Shown here: positions 42,811 through 50,890 of the stretch, piece after piece
Layout: each line of letters opens with the position of its first letter
Numbering within the stretch: the stretch's first letter is position 1
Source: Streptomyces sp. CB01580
Lineage (GTDB): Bacteria; Actinomycetota; Actinomycetes; Streptomycetales; Streptomycetaceae
DNA: 64,000 bases
Direction: 5' to 3'
Assembly (NCBI RefSeq): GCF_001905795.1
Contig: NZ_LIXJ01000021.1
Coordinates: 62,001 to 126,000 of the forward strand
Program-made: the position numbers and the translations under genes
Notes under the pieces: generated by a model
What the model saw: the letters and a program-made list of their open reading frames with translations, nothing else
Told to the model about the DNA's origin: nothing
The model's database searches: none

Positions 42811-43221
42811 TCACGCTCTCTCGTGCGTGTAGAAGAGGTAGAACGCCGTGACGAACATCCCGAGGCCGACCGACAGCCCCAGCGCCGACGACCGCAACAC
42901 GCTCGACCCGGTCAGCCCCACCAGCAGCCCGATCGCCGCCCAGGTCAGTGCCCCGTAGGCCACCGCCCGCATCAGGGGGATCATGCCGCGCTGGAATCGG
43001 CCCAGCACGAAGCAGAGTGCCCCGAGGACCACGGCCGTGATCAGGCCGTACCAGAACTGCCGGCCGCCGCTCGCGCCGTGGTTGCGGAGGATGAACGACG
43101 CGTACAGGCCGTACGCCGCACCCAGTACGACGGGCATCGCCCAGGCGAGCGTGCTGCGCGGACGCGCGTGCGCCCGGCCCCGGGACCGGCCGCGTGTCGG
43201 ACTCGCTACGTGAGTGGCCAT
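42811..43221 (-). CDS. Small four-TM membrane protein
   Basis: A 136-residue protein with a basic N-terminal ~25 residues and four predicted TM helices (WAMPVVLGAAYGLYASFIL; FWYGLITAVVLGALCFVLG; VAYGALTWAAIGLLVGL; LSVGLGMFVTAFYLFY). AAGGAG 9 nt before ATG 43221. No recognised family motif; similar proteins are annotated only as membrane proteins. Divergent from the next membrane protein. Confidence 0.78.
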   Translation of the reverse strand: MATHVASPTRGRSRGRAHARPRSTLAWAMPVVLGAAYGLYASFILRNHGASGGRQFWYGLITAVVLGALCFVLGRFQRGMIPLMRAVAYGALTWAAIGLLVGLTGSSVLRSSALGLSVGLGMFVTAFYLFYTHERA

Positions 43222-43405
43222 GGCGGAGAACTCCTTCCGTCGCCGCCCCTCCAGGACACGACGCCCCTCTTCGCCCCGGGGCGCACCATCCTCTTTTCCC
43301 TCCAGAGCACACCCGGCCACTCCACCCGGCAACTCGGATGGCCCAGAGCCCGGGACACGGGGCCGTCGTACGGGATTTCCTGGAGGGGTGCGGACATATC
43401 TTTCG

Positions 43406-44416
43406 ATGACGCTGTCGGTCGTGGTGCCGGTGCTGCTCGCCGTGCTCGTCCCGCTGAGCGCGCTGTCCGCCTGGGTGGACCTGGAGATCGACGACACGGA
43501 CAGGTACGTCGCCGCGGTGGCCCCGCTCGCCTCCGACCCGGAGGTGCGCACCACCGTCGCCGACCAGATCACCGACGCGACGATGCAGCAGATCGACGCC
43601 GGGCCGATCCACGACGTCGTACGGAACTTCCTGCACCAGGCAGTGCTGTCCTTCACCACCACCGACGCCTTCCAGGACGCGTGGAACGCCACCAACCGCA
43701 CCGCCCACGAGGCCGTCACCGCCGCGCTGAACGGCAACACGGGCGAGGCCGTCACCATCGATCTGGCGCCCGTGACCGAGCGGATCAAGAAAAACCTGAA
43801 GGCGGACGGGATCCCGTTCGCCGACCGGATCCCGGTCCAGCACACGGAGATCACGCTCATCTCCGCCGAACGCGCCGACCAGTTGCGCCAGACCTTCCGC
43901 CTGCTGCGTGCCGGAAGCGTGCTGCCCGCCGTCGGCACGGTGGTGTTCGCCGTCCTGACCGTGGTCGTGGCCGGGATCGCGGCCCGGACGCGCGCCGGGC
44001 GGCCGGGAGGCGAACACGGCGCGGCGGGCACCGGTGACGCGAGGAACGCGAGGGACCGGGCGAGCACACGGGGCACAGCGGGCACGGAGGCCGCGCTCGC
44101 GGCCACGGCGCTGGTCGGGCTCGGTTTCGCGCTGGGGGCGGTGGTGCTGCGCGTGGTGGTCGCGATCGCCCGCAACCGGGTGCTGGCCGGGGTGCCGGCC
44201 GGTCAGACGGGCGGTGCGGCGGCGGTGTACGACGCGCTGACGGGCTCGCTGCGCACGACGGCGTGGACGGTGCTGGGCGCGGGGCTCGCGGTGGCCCTGT
44301 GCGCGGTGCTCGCCCGGCGGGGCGGCGTCCCGGCCGGGCCGTGGCGGGCTCGACGTGCGTCGGCGGACGGGCCGGGACACAGTGGTTCCCGTGACTGCCG
44401 TATCGGGGACGACTGA
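43406..44416 (+). CDS. Hypothetical multi-TM membrane protein
   Basis: A 336-residue protein: TM1 (~2-20), an extracytoplasmic domain (~22-170, ending in HTEITLISAERADQLRQTFR), TM2 (~180-197), a low-complexity cytoplasmic loop with GTGDARNARDRASTRG, TM3 and TM4 near the C-terminus. Not recognised. The start is uncertain: ATG 43406 or GTG 43388, since GGAGGGG abuts the GTG. Lies 12 bp before the oxidoreductase gene, so likely co-transcribed. Confidence 0.7.
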   Translation: MTLSVVVPVLLAVLVPLSALSAWVDLEIDDTDRYVAAVAPLASDPEVRTTVADQITDATMQQIDAGPIHDVVRNFLHQAVLSFTTTDAFQDAWNATNRTAHEAVTAALNGNTGEAVTIDLAPVTERIKKNLKADGIPFADRIPVQHTEITLISAERADQLRQTFRLLRAGSVLPAVGTVVFAVLTVVVAGIAARTRAGRPGGEHGAAGTGDARNARDRASTRGTAGTEAALAATALVGLGFALGAVVLRVVVAIARNRVLAGVPAGQTGGAAAVYDALTGSLRTTAWTVLGAGLAVALCAVLARRGGVPAGPWRARRASADGPGHSGSRDCRIGDD

Positions 44417-44428
44417 GAGGTCATCCAC

Positions 44429-45484
44429 ATGCGAGCGATAGCCGTCAGCGCGTTCCGGGCCGCGCCCGAACTGGTCGAGTTGCCCAAGCCGGAACCGGGG
44501 GCCGGGGAGATCCGGGTCAGGGTCGAGTACGCCGCGCTCAACCCCTGCGACTGGCAGACCGTGCCCGGCTCCACCGAAACACCCGGCTCGACCGAAACAC
44601 CTAGCTCCCCCGTCACACCCGGCTCCTCCCCCGTCACACCCGGCTCCTCCCTCGACGCACGCGGCTCCCCCGGCGCCGCCGCCCCTGGCGCACCCGCCCC
44701 CGCCCCTGCCTTCCCCCTGGTCCTCGGCGTGGACTTCGCCGGACGGGTGGAGAAGATCGGCAGCGGCCCGAACCGCTTCCGGGTCGGCGACCAGGTCTTC
44801 GGCCGTACCGCCGGCCCCGCCGTCGGCGGCACCTGCTGCGACTACCTGACCGTGCCGCAGGAGTCCGCCGTCACGCTCGTCCCGCCCGGCCTCCCTCTCG
44901 AGGTCGCGGCGGCGCTGCCGTCCGCCGGGATGGCCGCCGCCCAGATCCTGGAGACCGTGGCGCTCCGCGGCCACGAGAGCCTGCTGGTCGTCGGGGCGGC
45001 GGGCGGCGTCGGCAGCTGCCTCACCCAGCTCGCGGCGGCCCGGGACATCCGCGTGATCGCGGCCGTACGCGGCGACGAGCGCAGGCGCATGGCCGCCCTG
45101 GGCGCCACCACCACCGTCGACACCCTGGCCCGCCCCCTCGAAGAGGCGGTACGGGAGGTCTGCCCGGACGGCGTCGACGCGCTCGTCGACCTGGTCTGCG
45201 CCGCGCCGGACGCCTTCGCCGCGCATGCCGCGCCGGTACGCGCCGGGGGCATCGCCCTCAGTACCCGCGACGCCGCCGCGAGGGCGGCGCTCCCCGTCGG
45301 GGTGACGGGCATCGACTTCCGGCTCGAACCCACCCCGGTCCTGCTCGACATCCTGGCGGCGGGTGCCGCCGACGGCGTACTGCGCGTGCCCATCGACGCC
45401 GAACTCCCGCTGGAGAGGGCGCCGCAGGCCCTCGACCGGAACCGGGCGGGCGGCGCACGCGGCAAGACCGTGATCGTGCTCTGA
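44429..45484 (+). CDS. MDR-family quinone oxidoreductase-like protein with expanded loop
   Basis: A 351-residue zinc-independent medium-chain dehydrogenase/reductase. The catalytic fold begins VEYAALNPCDWQ and resumes PLVLGVDFAGRVEKIGSG; the nucleotide motif is VVGAAGGVGSCLTQLAA. Between them residues ~47-92 are a Ser/Thr/Pro/Gly-rich insertion made of GSTETP and SSPVTPG repeats that is absent in normal family members, so the protein is ~45 residues longer. Probably NADPH-dependent quinone reduction. ATG 44429 follows GAGAGGTC. Confidence 0.85.
   Translation: MRAIAVSAFRAAPELVELPKPEPGAGEIRVRVEYAALNPCDWQTVPGSTETPGSTETPSSPVTPGSSPVTPGSSLDARGSPGAAAPGAPAPAPAFPLVLGVDFAGRVEKIGSGPNRFRVGDQVFGRTAGPAVGGTCCDYLTVPQESAVTLVPPGLPLEVAAALPSAGMAAAQILETVALRGHESLLVVGAAGGVGSCLTQLAAARDIRVIAAVRGDERRRMAALGATTTVDTLARPLEEAVREVCPDGVDALVDLVCAAPDAFAAHAAPVRAGGIALSTRDAAARAALPVGVTGIDFRLEPTPVLLDILAAGAADGVLRVPIDAELPLERAPQALDRNRAGGARGKTVIVL
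44567..44680. repeat. Intragenic tandem repeat in the MDR gene
   Basis: Repeated ~15-18-bp units such as ACCGAAACACCCGGCTC and CCCGTCACACCCGGCTCC, in frame, giving GSTETP and SSPVTPG blocks. C-rich and A-containing, unlike neighbouring codon use. Confidence 0.75.
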
Positions 45485-45507
45485 GCCCGGCCGTCGCAGG
45501 AGGCACC

Positions 45508-45804
45508 ATGAACAACGAGATCAACAAGGACAACAAGGACAACAAGCGCAACAGGAACAATGAGGAGCGCGACATCATTGATGACATCGGCGCCCTCGTC
45601 GCCGAGGAACGGACCCTTCGTGACCGCTCCTCGCGGGAGATGGGCCTCGCCCCGGACGAGAGGTCGCGGCTGCACGCGGTCGAGATCCGGCTCGGTCAGT
45701 GCTGGGATCTGCTCAGGCAGCGCCGCGCACTCCGGGAAGCGGGCGAGGACCCCTCCACCGCGAGGATCCGGTCGGCCGACGAGGTCGAGGGCTACCAGAG
45801 CTGA
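45508..45804 (+). CDS. DUF2630 family small protein with Asn/Lys-rich N-terminus
   Basis: A 98-residue protein. The conserved DUF2630 core runs from IGALVAEERTLRDRSS through LGQCWDLLRQRRALREAG to the end VEGYQS. It is preceded by ~20 residues of Asn/Lys/Asp (NKDNKDNKRNRNNEER) encoded by AACAAGGACAACAAGG-type repeats, unusual for this GC-rich genome. GCAGGAGGCACC precedes ATG 45508. Function unknown. Confidence 0.83.
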   Translation: MNNEINKDNKDNKRNRNNEERDIIDDIGALVAEERTLRDRSSREMGLAPDERSRLHAVEIRLGQCWDLLRQRRALREAGEDPSTARIRSADEVEGYQS

Positions 45805-45840
45805 ACACGCCGGACCTGAACACGAGGCAGAGGGGAATCA

Positions 45841-47853
45841 TTGACCCAGACGGAGACCGGGAACGGCCGCAGGCACACGACTCCACCCACCTGGCTGCTG
45901 AGCGGGCTCCGCCCCCAGTCGTCCGCCCCCGTGCCCTGGGCCGCGGTCGTCCGCGCCTCCATCGCCCTGGCCGCACCGCTCGCCGTCGGCTTCGCGCTCG
46001 GCCGGCCGGCGTACGGCGCGCTCGTCTCCATGGGCGCGCTGTCCGGCGTCATCGGCGACACGGCCGACGCGTACCGCATGCGCATACTCAACATCGCCGT
46101 ACCGCAGTTCTTCGGCGCGCTCGGCGTCATGCTCGGGACGCTGGTGTACGGGACGGGGTGGGGGGCGGTCGCCGCGCTGACGGTGGTCGGCCTGGTCTCC
46201 GGGATGATGTCGACGATCGGCGCGGTCGCCTCCGTGTCCGGGCTGCTGCTCCTGCTCAACGCGGTGGTCGGCGCCGGTCTGCCGATGCCGGAACCTTGGT
46301 GGGCGGCCCCGCTGCTGCTCACGGTCGGCGGTCTGTTCGTCCTCGCCCTGACCCTGCTGGCCTGGCCGCTGCGGCGGAAACTGCCGGAGCGGGTCGCGGT
46401 CGCGGGCACCTATCTCGCGGTCGCCGATCTGCTGGCCGCCGCGGGCGGCGACGCGTACGACGAACGGCGCCAGGCCGTCACGCAGTCCCTCAACACCTCG
46501 TACGACCTGATCCTGGCGCGCCGGGCCCGCTATCACGGCCGCAGCAACGCCATGGTGCGGCTGCTCGCCCAGCTCAACGTCGTCATCCCGCTCGTCGAGG
46601 CGGCGCCCGCGGTCCATGTGCGCGGGATCCGGCTGCCGGACGCGATCCCCGAGGCGGTACGCGAACTGGCCGCCGCCGTCGAGGAGAGCCGTACGGGCCG
46701 CCCCGGACTCGGCCTGCCCGCCCCGGACTCGCCCGCGACCCGGGCCGTGGACAGCGCACTGAGGCACGCCGCGACCGTCGTGCACAAGGCCGATCCCGAC
46801 CCGTACAACGTCGACGACCGGCTCGGACGCCCCGCGGCGCTCGGGGTACGCGTACGGCGGACCGCTCGCAGCGTGCTGTTCACCGGGGCCTCGTGGCGGT
46901 ACGGGCTGCGGCTCGCCCTGTGCGTCGGCCTGGCCCAGGCCCTGACCTCGCTGGTCCCGGTGCCGCGCTCCTACTGGGTCGCGCTGACCGTCACGTTCGT
47001 CCTCAAGCCGGACTTCGGCTCGGTGTTCTCGCGGGCCGTGCTGCGCTCGGTGGGCACGGCGGCCGGGCTCGTGGTCGCCGCGCCGGTACTCGCCGCGGTG
47101 CCGATCGGCTGGTGGGACGTGCCGGTGATGGTGCTGCTCGCGGCGCTGATCCCGGCGTTCACGGCGAAGGGTTACGCCTTCCAGACCGCGGCCATCACCC
47201 CGGTCATCCTGCTCCTGTCCGACCTGCTGAACCACGAGGGCTTCGACCTGGTCTGGCCGCGCTTCCTGGACAGTCTGATCGGCTGCGCCATCGTGCTCGT
47301 GGCGGGCTACCTCCTGTGGCCGGAGAGCTGGCACGCCCGCGTCGGGCACCGGCTCGCGGACGTGGTGACGGACATCGCCGACTACGTGGCCTGCGCGTTC
47401 GAGCCGGAAGCGTACGGCGGGGGAGGCGGGAGCCGGGCGAGCGCCCAGGGCCCCGGGAGCAGTGGTGCGGGCGACCGGGCGGAGCGTCTGCGGGCCCGGC
47501 GCCGCATCTACCGCGATCTGTCGGTCGTACGGTCCGAGTTCCAGCGCGCGCTGACCGAACCGCCCCCGGTCGGCGCCCGGGCCGCCGCCTGGTGGCCGCT
47601 GGTCGTCGCCGTCGAGCGCATCGTGGACGCGACGACGGCGGCCCGGGTCCGGGTCAACCACGGAGCGCCGGAACCACCGGCGGAGGAAGTGGCGGAGGTC
47701 CGGCGGCAGTTGATGGAACTCGCCGACGGGATACGGTCGAGCGAGGTCCTGGTGGAGGTGCGTGCCGAACTGCCGGGCGACGAGAAGGGGGTGCTGGCCC
47801 CCCTGCGCCGGGAGGTGGCGGCGGCACGGGCCATCGCGTCCCCCCAGCCGTAG
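45841..47853 (+). CDS. FUSC-family (aromatic acid exporter-like) membrane protein
   Basis: A 670-residue inner-membrane protein with two six-TM bundles (residues ~30-165 and ~355-490) and soluble helical regions after each. The second bundle contains the FUSC signature region from SYWVALTVTFVLKPDFGSV to AIIPAF-type helices. Related to fusaric acid and AaeB exporters. The start is TTG 45841 with AGAGGGG ~6 nt upstream, and directly follows DUF2630 (36 bp). Substrate unknown. Convergent with the S4 gene. Confidence 0.85.
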   Translation: MTQTETGNGRRHTTPPTWLLSGLRPQSSAPVPWAAVVRASIALAAPLAVGFALGRPAYGALVSMGALSGVIGDTADAYRMRILNIAVPQFFGALGVMLGTLVYGTGWGAVAALTVVGLVSGMMSTIGAVASVSGLLLLLNAVVGAGLPMPEPWWAAPLLLTVGGLFVLALTLLAWPLRRKLPERVAVAGTYLAVADLLAAAGGDAYDERRQAVTQSLNTSYDLILARRARYHGRSNAMVRLLAQLNVVIPLVEAAPAVHVRGIRLPDAIPEAVRELAAAVEESRTGRPGLGLPAPDSPATRAVDSALRHAATVVHKADPDPYNVDDRLGRPAALGVRVRRTARSVLFTGASWRYGLRLALCVGLAQALTSLVPVPRSYWVALTVTFVLKPDFGSVFSRAVLRSVGTAAGLVVAAPVLAAVPIGWWDVPVMVLLAALIPAFTAKGYAFQTAAITPVILLLSDLLNHEGFDLVWPRFLDSLIGCAIVLVAGYLLWPESWHARVGHRLADVVTDIADYVACAFEPEAYGGGGGSRASAQGPGSSGAGDRAERLRARRRIYRDLSVVRSEFQRALTEPPPVGARAAAWWPLVVAVERIVDATTAARVRVNHGAPEPPAEEVAEVRRQLMELADGIRSSEVLVEVRAELPGDEKGVLAPLRREVAAARAIASPQP

Positions 47854-47967
47854 CCGTGGTCGTGGCCCCGGCCGCGGACACGGCCGCAGTCGTACGAACG
47901 GTCCGGGCCATGGCCGCACGGTCACGGTCCGGACCATGGCCGCACAGTCAGGAGCCGGGGCCGCCGC

Positions 47968-48369
47968 TCACCTCATGGAATCGCCGCCCCGCAGCCGGTC
48001 CATCTCCCGCCGGTCCCGCTTCGTCGGCCGCCCCGCGCCCCGGTCGCGTACCGGGACCTGGATCGCCGCCTCGCGCGGCGGCGGGGGCGGACTGTTGTCG
48101 ATGAAGCACTCAACCGCCACCGGTGGGCCGACCCGCTTCTTCACGATCTTCGACACGACCACGATCCGGTCCCGGCCCGCGTGCCGAAGCCGTACCTCGT
48201 CGCCGACGCGCACCGTCTGAGCGGGCTTGGCACGCTCACCGGCGACCTTCACATGCCCCGCACGGCAGGCGGCAGCGGCCTGCGAACGGGTCTTCGTCAA
48301 CCGGACCGACCAGATCCAGACGTCAACCCGGGCACTGCCCTCCGCCTGCGGCGCCTCACCGGAAACCAT
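47968..48369 (-). CDS. S4-domain RNA-binding protein (Hsp15-like)
   Basis: A 133-residue protein. The S4 domain (~15-75) runs from VDVWIWSVRLTKTRSQAAAA to VRVGDEVRLRHAGRDRIV, as in Hsp15/HslR, which binds stalled 50S subunits carrying peptidyl-tRNA. The C-terminal ~45 residues are basic (RDRGAGRPTKRDRREMDRLR) and probably add RNA contacts. Length typical for actinobacterial members. Confidence 0.88.
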   Translation of the reverse strand: MVSGEAPQAEGSARVDVWIWSVRLTKTRSQAAAACRAGHVKVAGERAKPAQTVRVGDEVRLRHAGRDRIVVVSKIVKKRVGPPVAVECFIDNSPPPPPREAAIQVPVRDRGAGRPTKRDRREMDRLRGGDSMR

Positions 48370-48432
48370 GTGTCCGACTGTAGTGCGGCGCGGGCGTCGG
48401 GTCAGGCCGGATCATTCACGAGGTCCCGGGCC

Positions 48433-48705
48433 TCAGCCGAAGTCGTCGATGACCTCCGACATGTTGTAGCTGTACAGCTCGTGCTTGCACGCCCCGCGCT
48501 TGCTCGGCGCATGCTCGCTCAGTGACCACAGCTGCGGCGCGAAGCCGTCACCGCGCCCGTGCGCCAGGTAGAAGTCCTCGGGCCCGAACGACGACTGCAG
48601 GATCTACACGTTCGCCGACTTGGAGTCGGCGGCCCGTCCGGAAAGCAGCGCTCCGCCCGCGACGGCACAAGCCGCAATACGTGTTCGACGAGAGGGTTTC
48701 CCCAT
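48433..48705 (-). pseudogene. Small secreted protein gene interrupted by an in-frame TAG
   Basis: From ATG 48705 (AAGAAGGG upstream) the frame encodes a Sec-type signal (RRTRIAACAVAGGALLSG) and then SKSANV, a TAG at 48604-48606, and continues without further stops through ILQSSFGPEDFYLAHGRGDG and KHELYSYNMSEVIDDFG to TGA 48433. The second half looks protein-like and coding in base use. A single nonsense mutation (or stop read-through) is the simplest reading. Function of the parental protein unknown. Confidence 0.6.
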
Positions 48706-49030
48706 ATGAAGGCCCTTCTTGGCAATGCGGGTGAATAGCGGACAACGGTGCACCTGACTTCCCGCCACATGCACCGGCCGCTCACGTCGACAAGGCAATT
48801 CGGGCCCCACGTCAGTACATTTGAACGAAGCACATCAGGCCCGTACGGCATGCGCACAGGGCTCGTTCGGGGCTCGGCGGGAGATCGTTCGCCGATCGGT
48901 TTTCTCACGGGCGGGCCGTGCCGACGAAGGGCCGGATCCGGCCGCTAACCTTACATATCCGCCCTGGCCAGGGATCAATTCCCGCAGGTCGGACATTCAT
49001 CGCACCCCACTCACGCGAAAGGCCTCGCCC
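48706..49030. other. Intergenic region upstream of the vWA gene
   Basis: 325 bp between the divergent secreted-protein remnant and the vWA gene. Contains a perfect palindrome GGCCGGATCCGGCC (~48930-48943) close to AT-rich CTAACCTTACATATCC, a plausible promoter area. No supportable gene. Confidence 0.45.
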
Positions 49031-50890
49031 ATGGGCATTCGGAGCTTGCTGCGCAAGGTGTTCGGCCGTGACCGCGCGGAGCAGGACGCGCCGACGGCCA
49101 CGGTCCCGCCCCAGACCGAACGCATCGCGCCCGCGGAGTCGGAGCCGGTCGCGGCACCGGCGGACGAGCCGGCCACGGCGCAGGCCCCGGCGCACGCAAC
49201 CGACCCGGCCCCCAAGGCTTCGATCCCGGCCCCCGCCTCGCCCCGGTCCGCCGAGAGCGACGGCAGCACCGGCCTGGCGTCGGACCTGGTGGCGGCGGCC
49301 TTCGACAAGGCATCCATCCCCTCGTTCCCGTCGCAGGGTTCGGCCTCGAAGCCGAAGTCGGACGAGCCGAAGTCGGACGAGCCGGAACCGGTGTCGGAGC
49401 CGGTTTCCGTGTCGGAGCCGAAGCCTGAATCGAATTCAGAGCCGGTCGCGGTGTCGGCGTCGGCGGCGTCGGCGGACGAACCGGAGGCCGCGGAGCGGAA
49501 GCCCGCAGCGGAGGCGGTCGCGGAGATCGCGGAAGCAGATGCCGCGGAGGCGGTGGTCACCGAGCCGAAGAACGACGAGGCCGACGAGGCCGACGAGGCC
49601 GAGGCTGTCGCCGGGTCCGAGCCGACCGTCGCGCGGCCCGAACCCGAGCCGGTGGCCGCGACCATCGCAGAGACCGCCGCCGAGACCGAGCCGGAACCAC
49701 TCAAGGACGAGACCGAGGCCGAACCCGAGGCCGAGGCCGAGCCCAAGGCCGAGATCGAACCCAAGGCCGAGGTCGAACCCAAGGCCGAAGCCGAACCCGA
49801 GGCCGAACCCGAGGCCGAACCCGAGGCCGAGGCCGAACTCATCGTCGAGGCCGAATCCGCCGTCGAGGCCGCCCCGGTCGTCGAGACCCCCGCCCGGCCC
49901 GAGGTCGACGCCGAGCCCGAGCCCGAGCCGCTCACCACCGCCGAGGCCCCCGAGTCGACGCCGGAGACCGAGCCGCAGCCGGCCCCCGAGGCCGACGCCA
50001 CCGCGGCTCCCGGGCCCGAAGCCGTCGCGATCCCGGCCGAGCCGGAACCCACCCCCGAACCTGCCGCCACCACCACGGCCACCACCACCGCCGCCCCGGA
50101 CGCCGCACCGGCCCCCTCGTCCGCTCCCTCCCCTGCCCCCGAGCCGGAGTCCGCCCCGGAGTCCGCCGCCTCGACCCCCCTCGCTGCGGCACCGGCCCCC
50201 AAGCCGGCCCTCTCGCTCGCTCGCGTCAAGACCCGTGCGCCTGGCCTCGTCGGCGCGTACAAGGCCGCCCAGGCCGGGCTCAAGGCGCACGGGCTGACCG
50301 GCCTGCGCGCCACCGTCTACCTCGTCCTCGACCGCTCCGGCTCCATGCGCCCGTTCTACAAGGACGGCAGCGCCCAGCACCTCGGCGACCGCGCCGTGGC
50401 CCTCGCCGCGCACCTGGACGAGACCGCCACCGTTCAGGTCGTGTTCTTCTCGACCGACATCGACGGCACCGGCACGGTCGAGCTCGCCGGTCACGAGGGC
50501 CGCATCGACGAGATGAACGCGGGTCTGGGCCGCCTCGGCCGTACGAACTACCACCGCGCCGTCGAGGAGATCGTCACGCACTACGAGAAGTCGGAGGCGA
50601 CCGGTCCCGCCCTGGTGGTCTTCCAGACGGACGGCCCGCCGGACGCCAAGCAGGCCGCGAAGCAGGCGCTCGCCGACGCGGCGCGGCTGCCACTGTTCTT
50701 CCAGTTCGTCGCGTTCGGCGAAGAGGACGCGAAGGGCTTCGACTTCCTACGGAAGCTGGACGCCCCGAACGCCGGGTTCTTCCACGCGGGCCCCGCCCCC
50801 CGCGAGGTCCCGGACGCCACCTTCTACCGCGAGGTCCTCGCCGCCCTCCCCGCCTGGATCGCGGACCGAGCGGCGGCCACCGAGGCCTGA
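49031..50890 (+). CDS. TerF-type vWA protein with long acidic repeat arm
   Basis: A 619-residue protein. Residues 1-15 are basic (MGIRSLLRKVFGRDR). Residues ~20-400 are low-complexity, Pro/Ala/Glu-rich, with repeats such as EAEPKAEIEPKAEVEPKAE (from ~250) and no fold. Residues ~405-610 form a von Willebrand A domain: MIDAS DRSGSM, preceded by GLTGLRATVYLVL, with the conserved GRTNYHRAVEEI and QTDGPPD segments. The vWA resembles the TerF/TerY group of the Ter stress system. A TerB-like protein is at 24 kb. ATG 49031 has AAAGG 8 nt upstream. Confidence 0.85.
   Translation: MGIRSLLRKVFGRDRAEQDAPTATVPPQTERIAPAESEPVAAPADEPATAQAPAHATDPAPKASIPAPASPRSAESDGSTGLASDLVAAAFDKASIPSFPSQGSASKPKSDEPKSDEPEPVSEPVSVSEPKPESNSEPVAVSASAASADEPEAAERKPAAEAVAEIAEADAAEAVVTEPKNDEADEADEAEAVAGSEPTVARPEPEPVAATIAETAAETEPEPLKDETEAEPEAEAEPKAEIEPKAEVEPKAEAEPEAEPEAEPEAEAELIVEAESAVEAAPVVETPARPEVDAEPEPEPLTTAEAPESTPETEPQPAPEADATAAPGPEAVAIPAEPEPTPEPAATTTATTTAAPDAAPAPSSAPSPAPEPESAPESAASTPLAAAPAPKPALSLARVKTRAPGLVGAYKAAQAGLKAHGLTGLRATVYLVLDRSGSMRPFYKDGSAQHLGDRAVALAAHLDETATVQVVFFSTDIDGTGTVELAGHEGRIDEMNAGLGRLGRTNYHRAVEEIVTHYEKSEATGPALVVFQTDGPPDAKQAAKQALADAARLPLFFQFVAFGEEDAKGFDFLRKLDAPNAGFFHAGPAPREVPDATFYREVLAALPAWIADRAAATEA

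Noticed and set aside
42811..44175. 454-codon minus-strand frame as one gene
   Set aside because: Only the last 136 codons (42811-43221) have TM helices and a ribosome-binding site; the rest is antisense to the next membrane-protein gene.
48918..50297. Arg/Pro-rich frame inside the vWA gene
   Set aside because: Out-of-frame reading of the acidic repeat arm; no independent start site.
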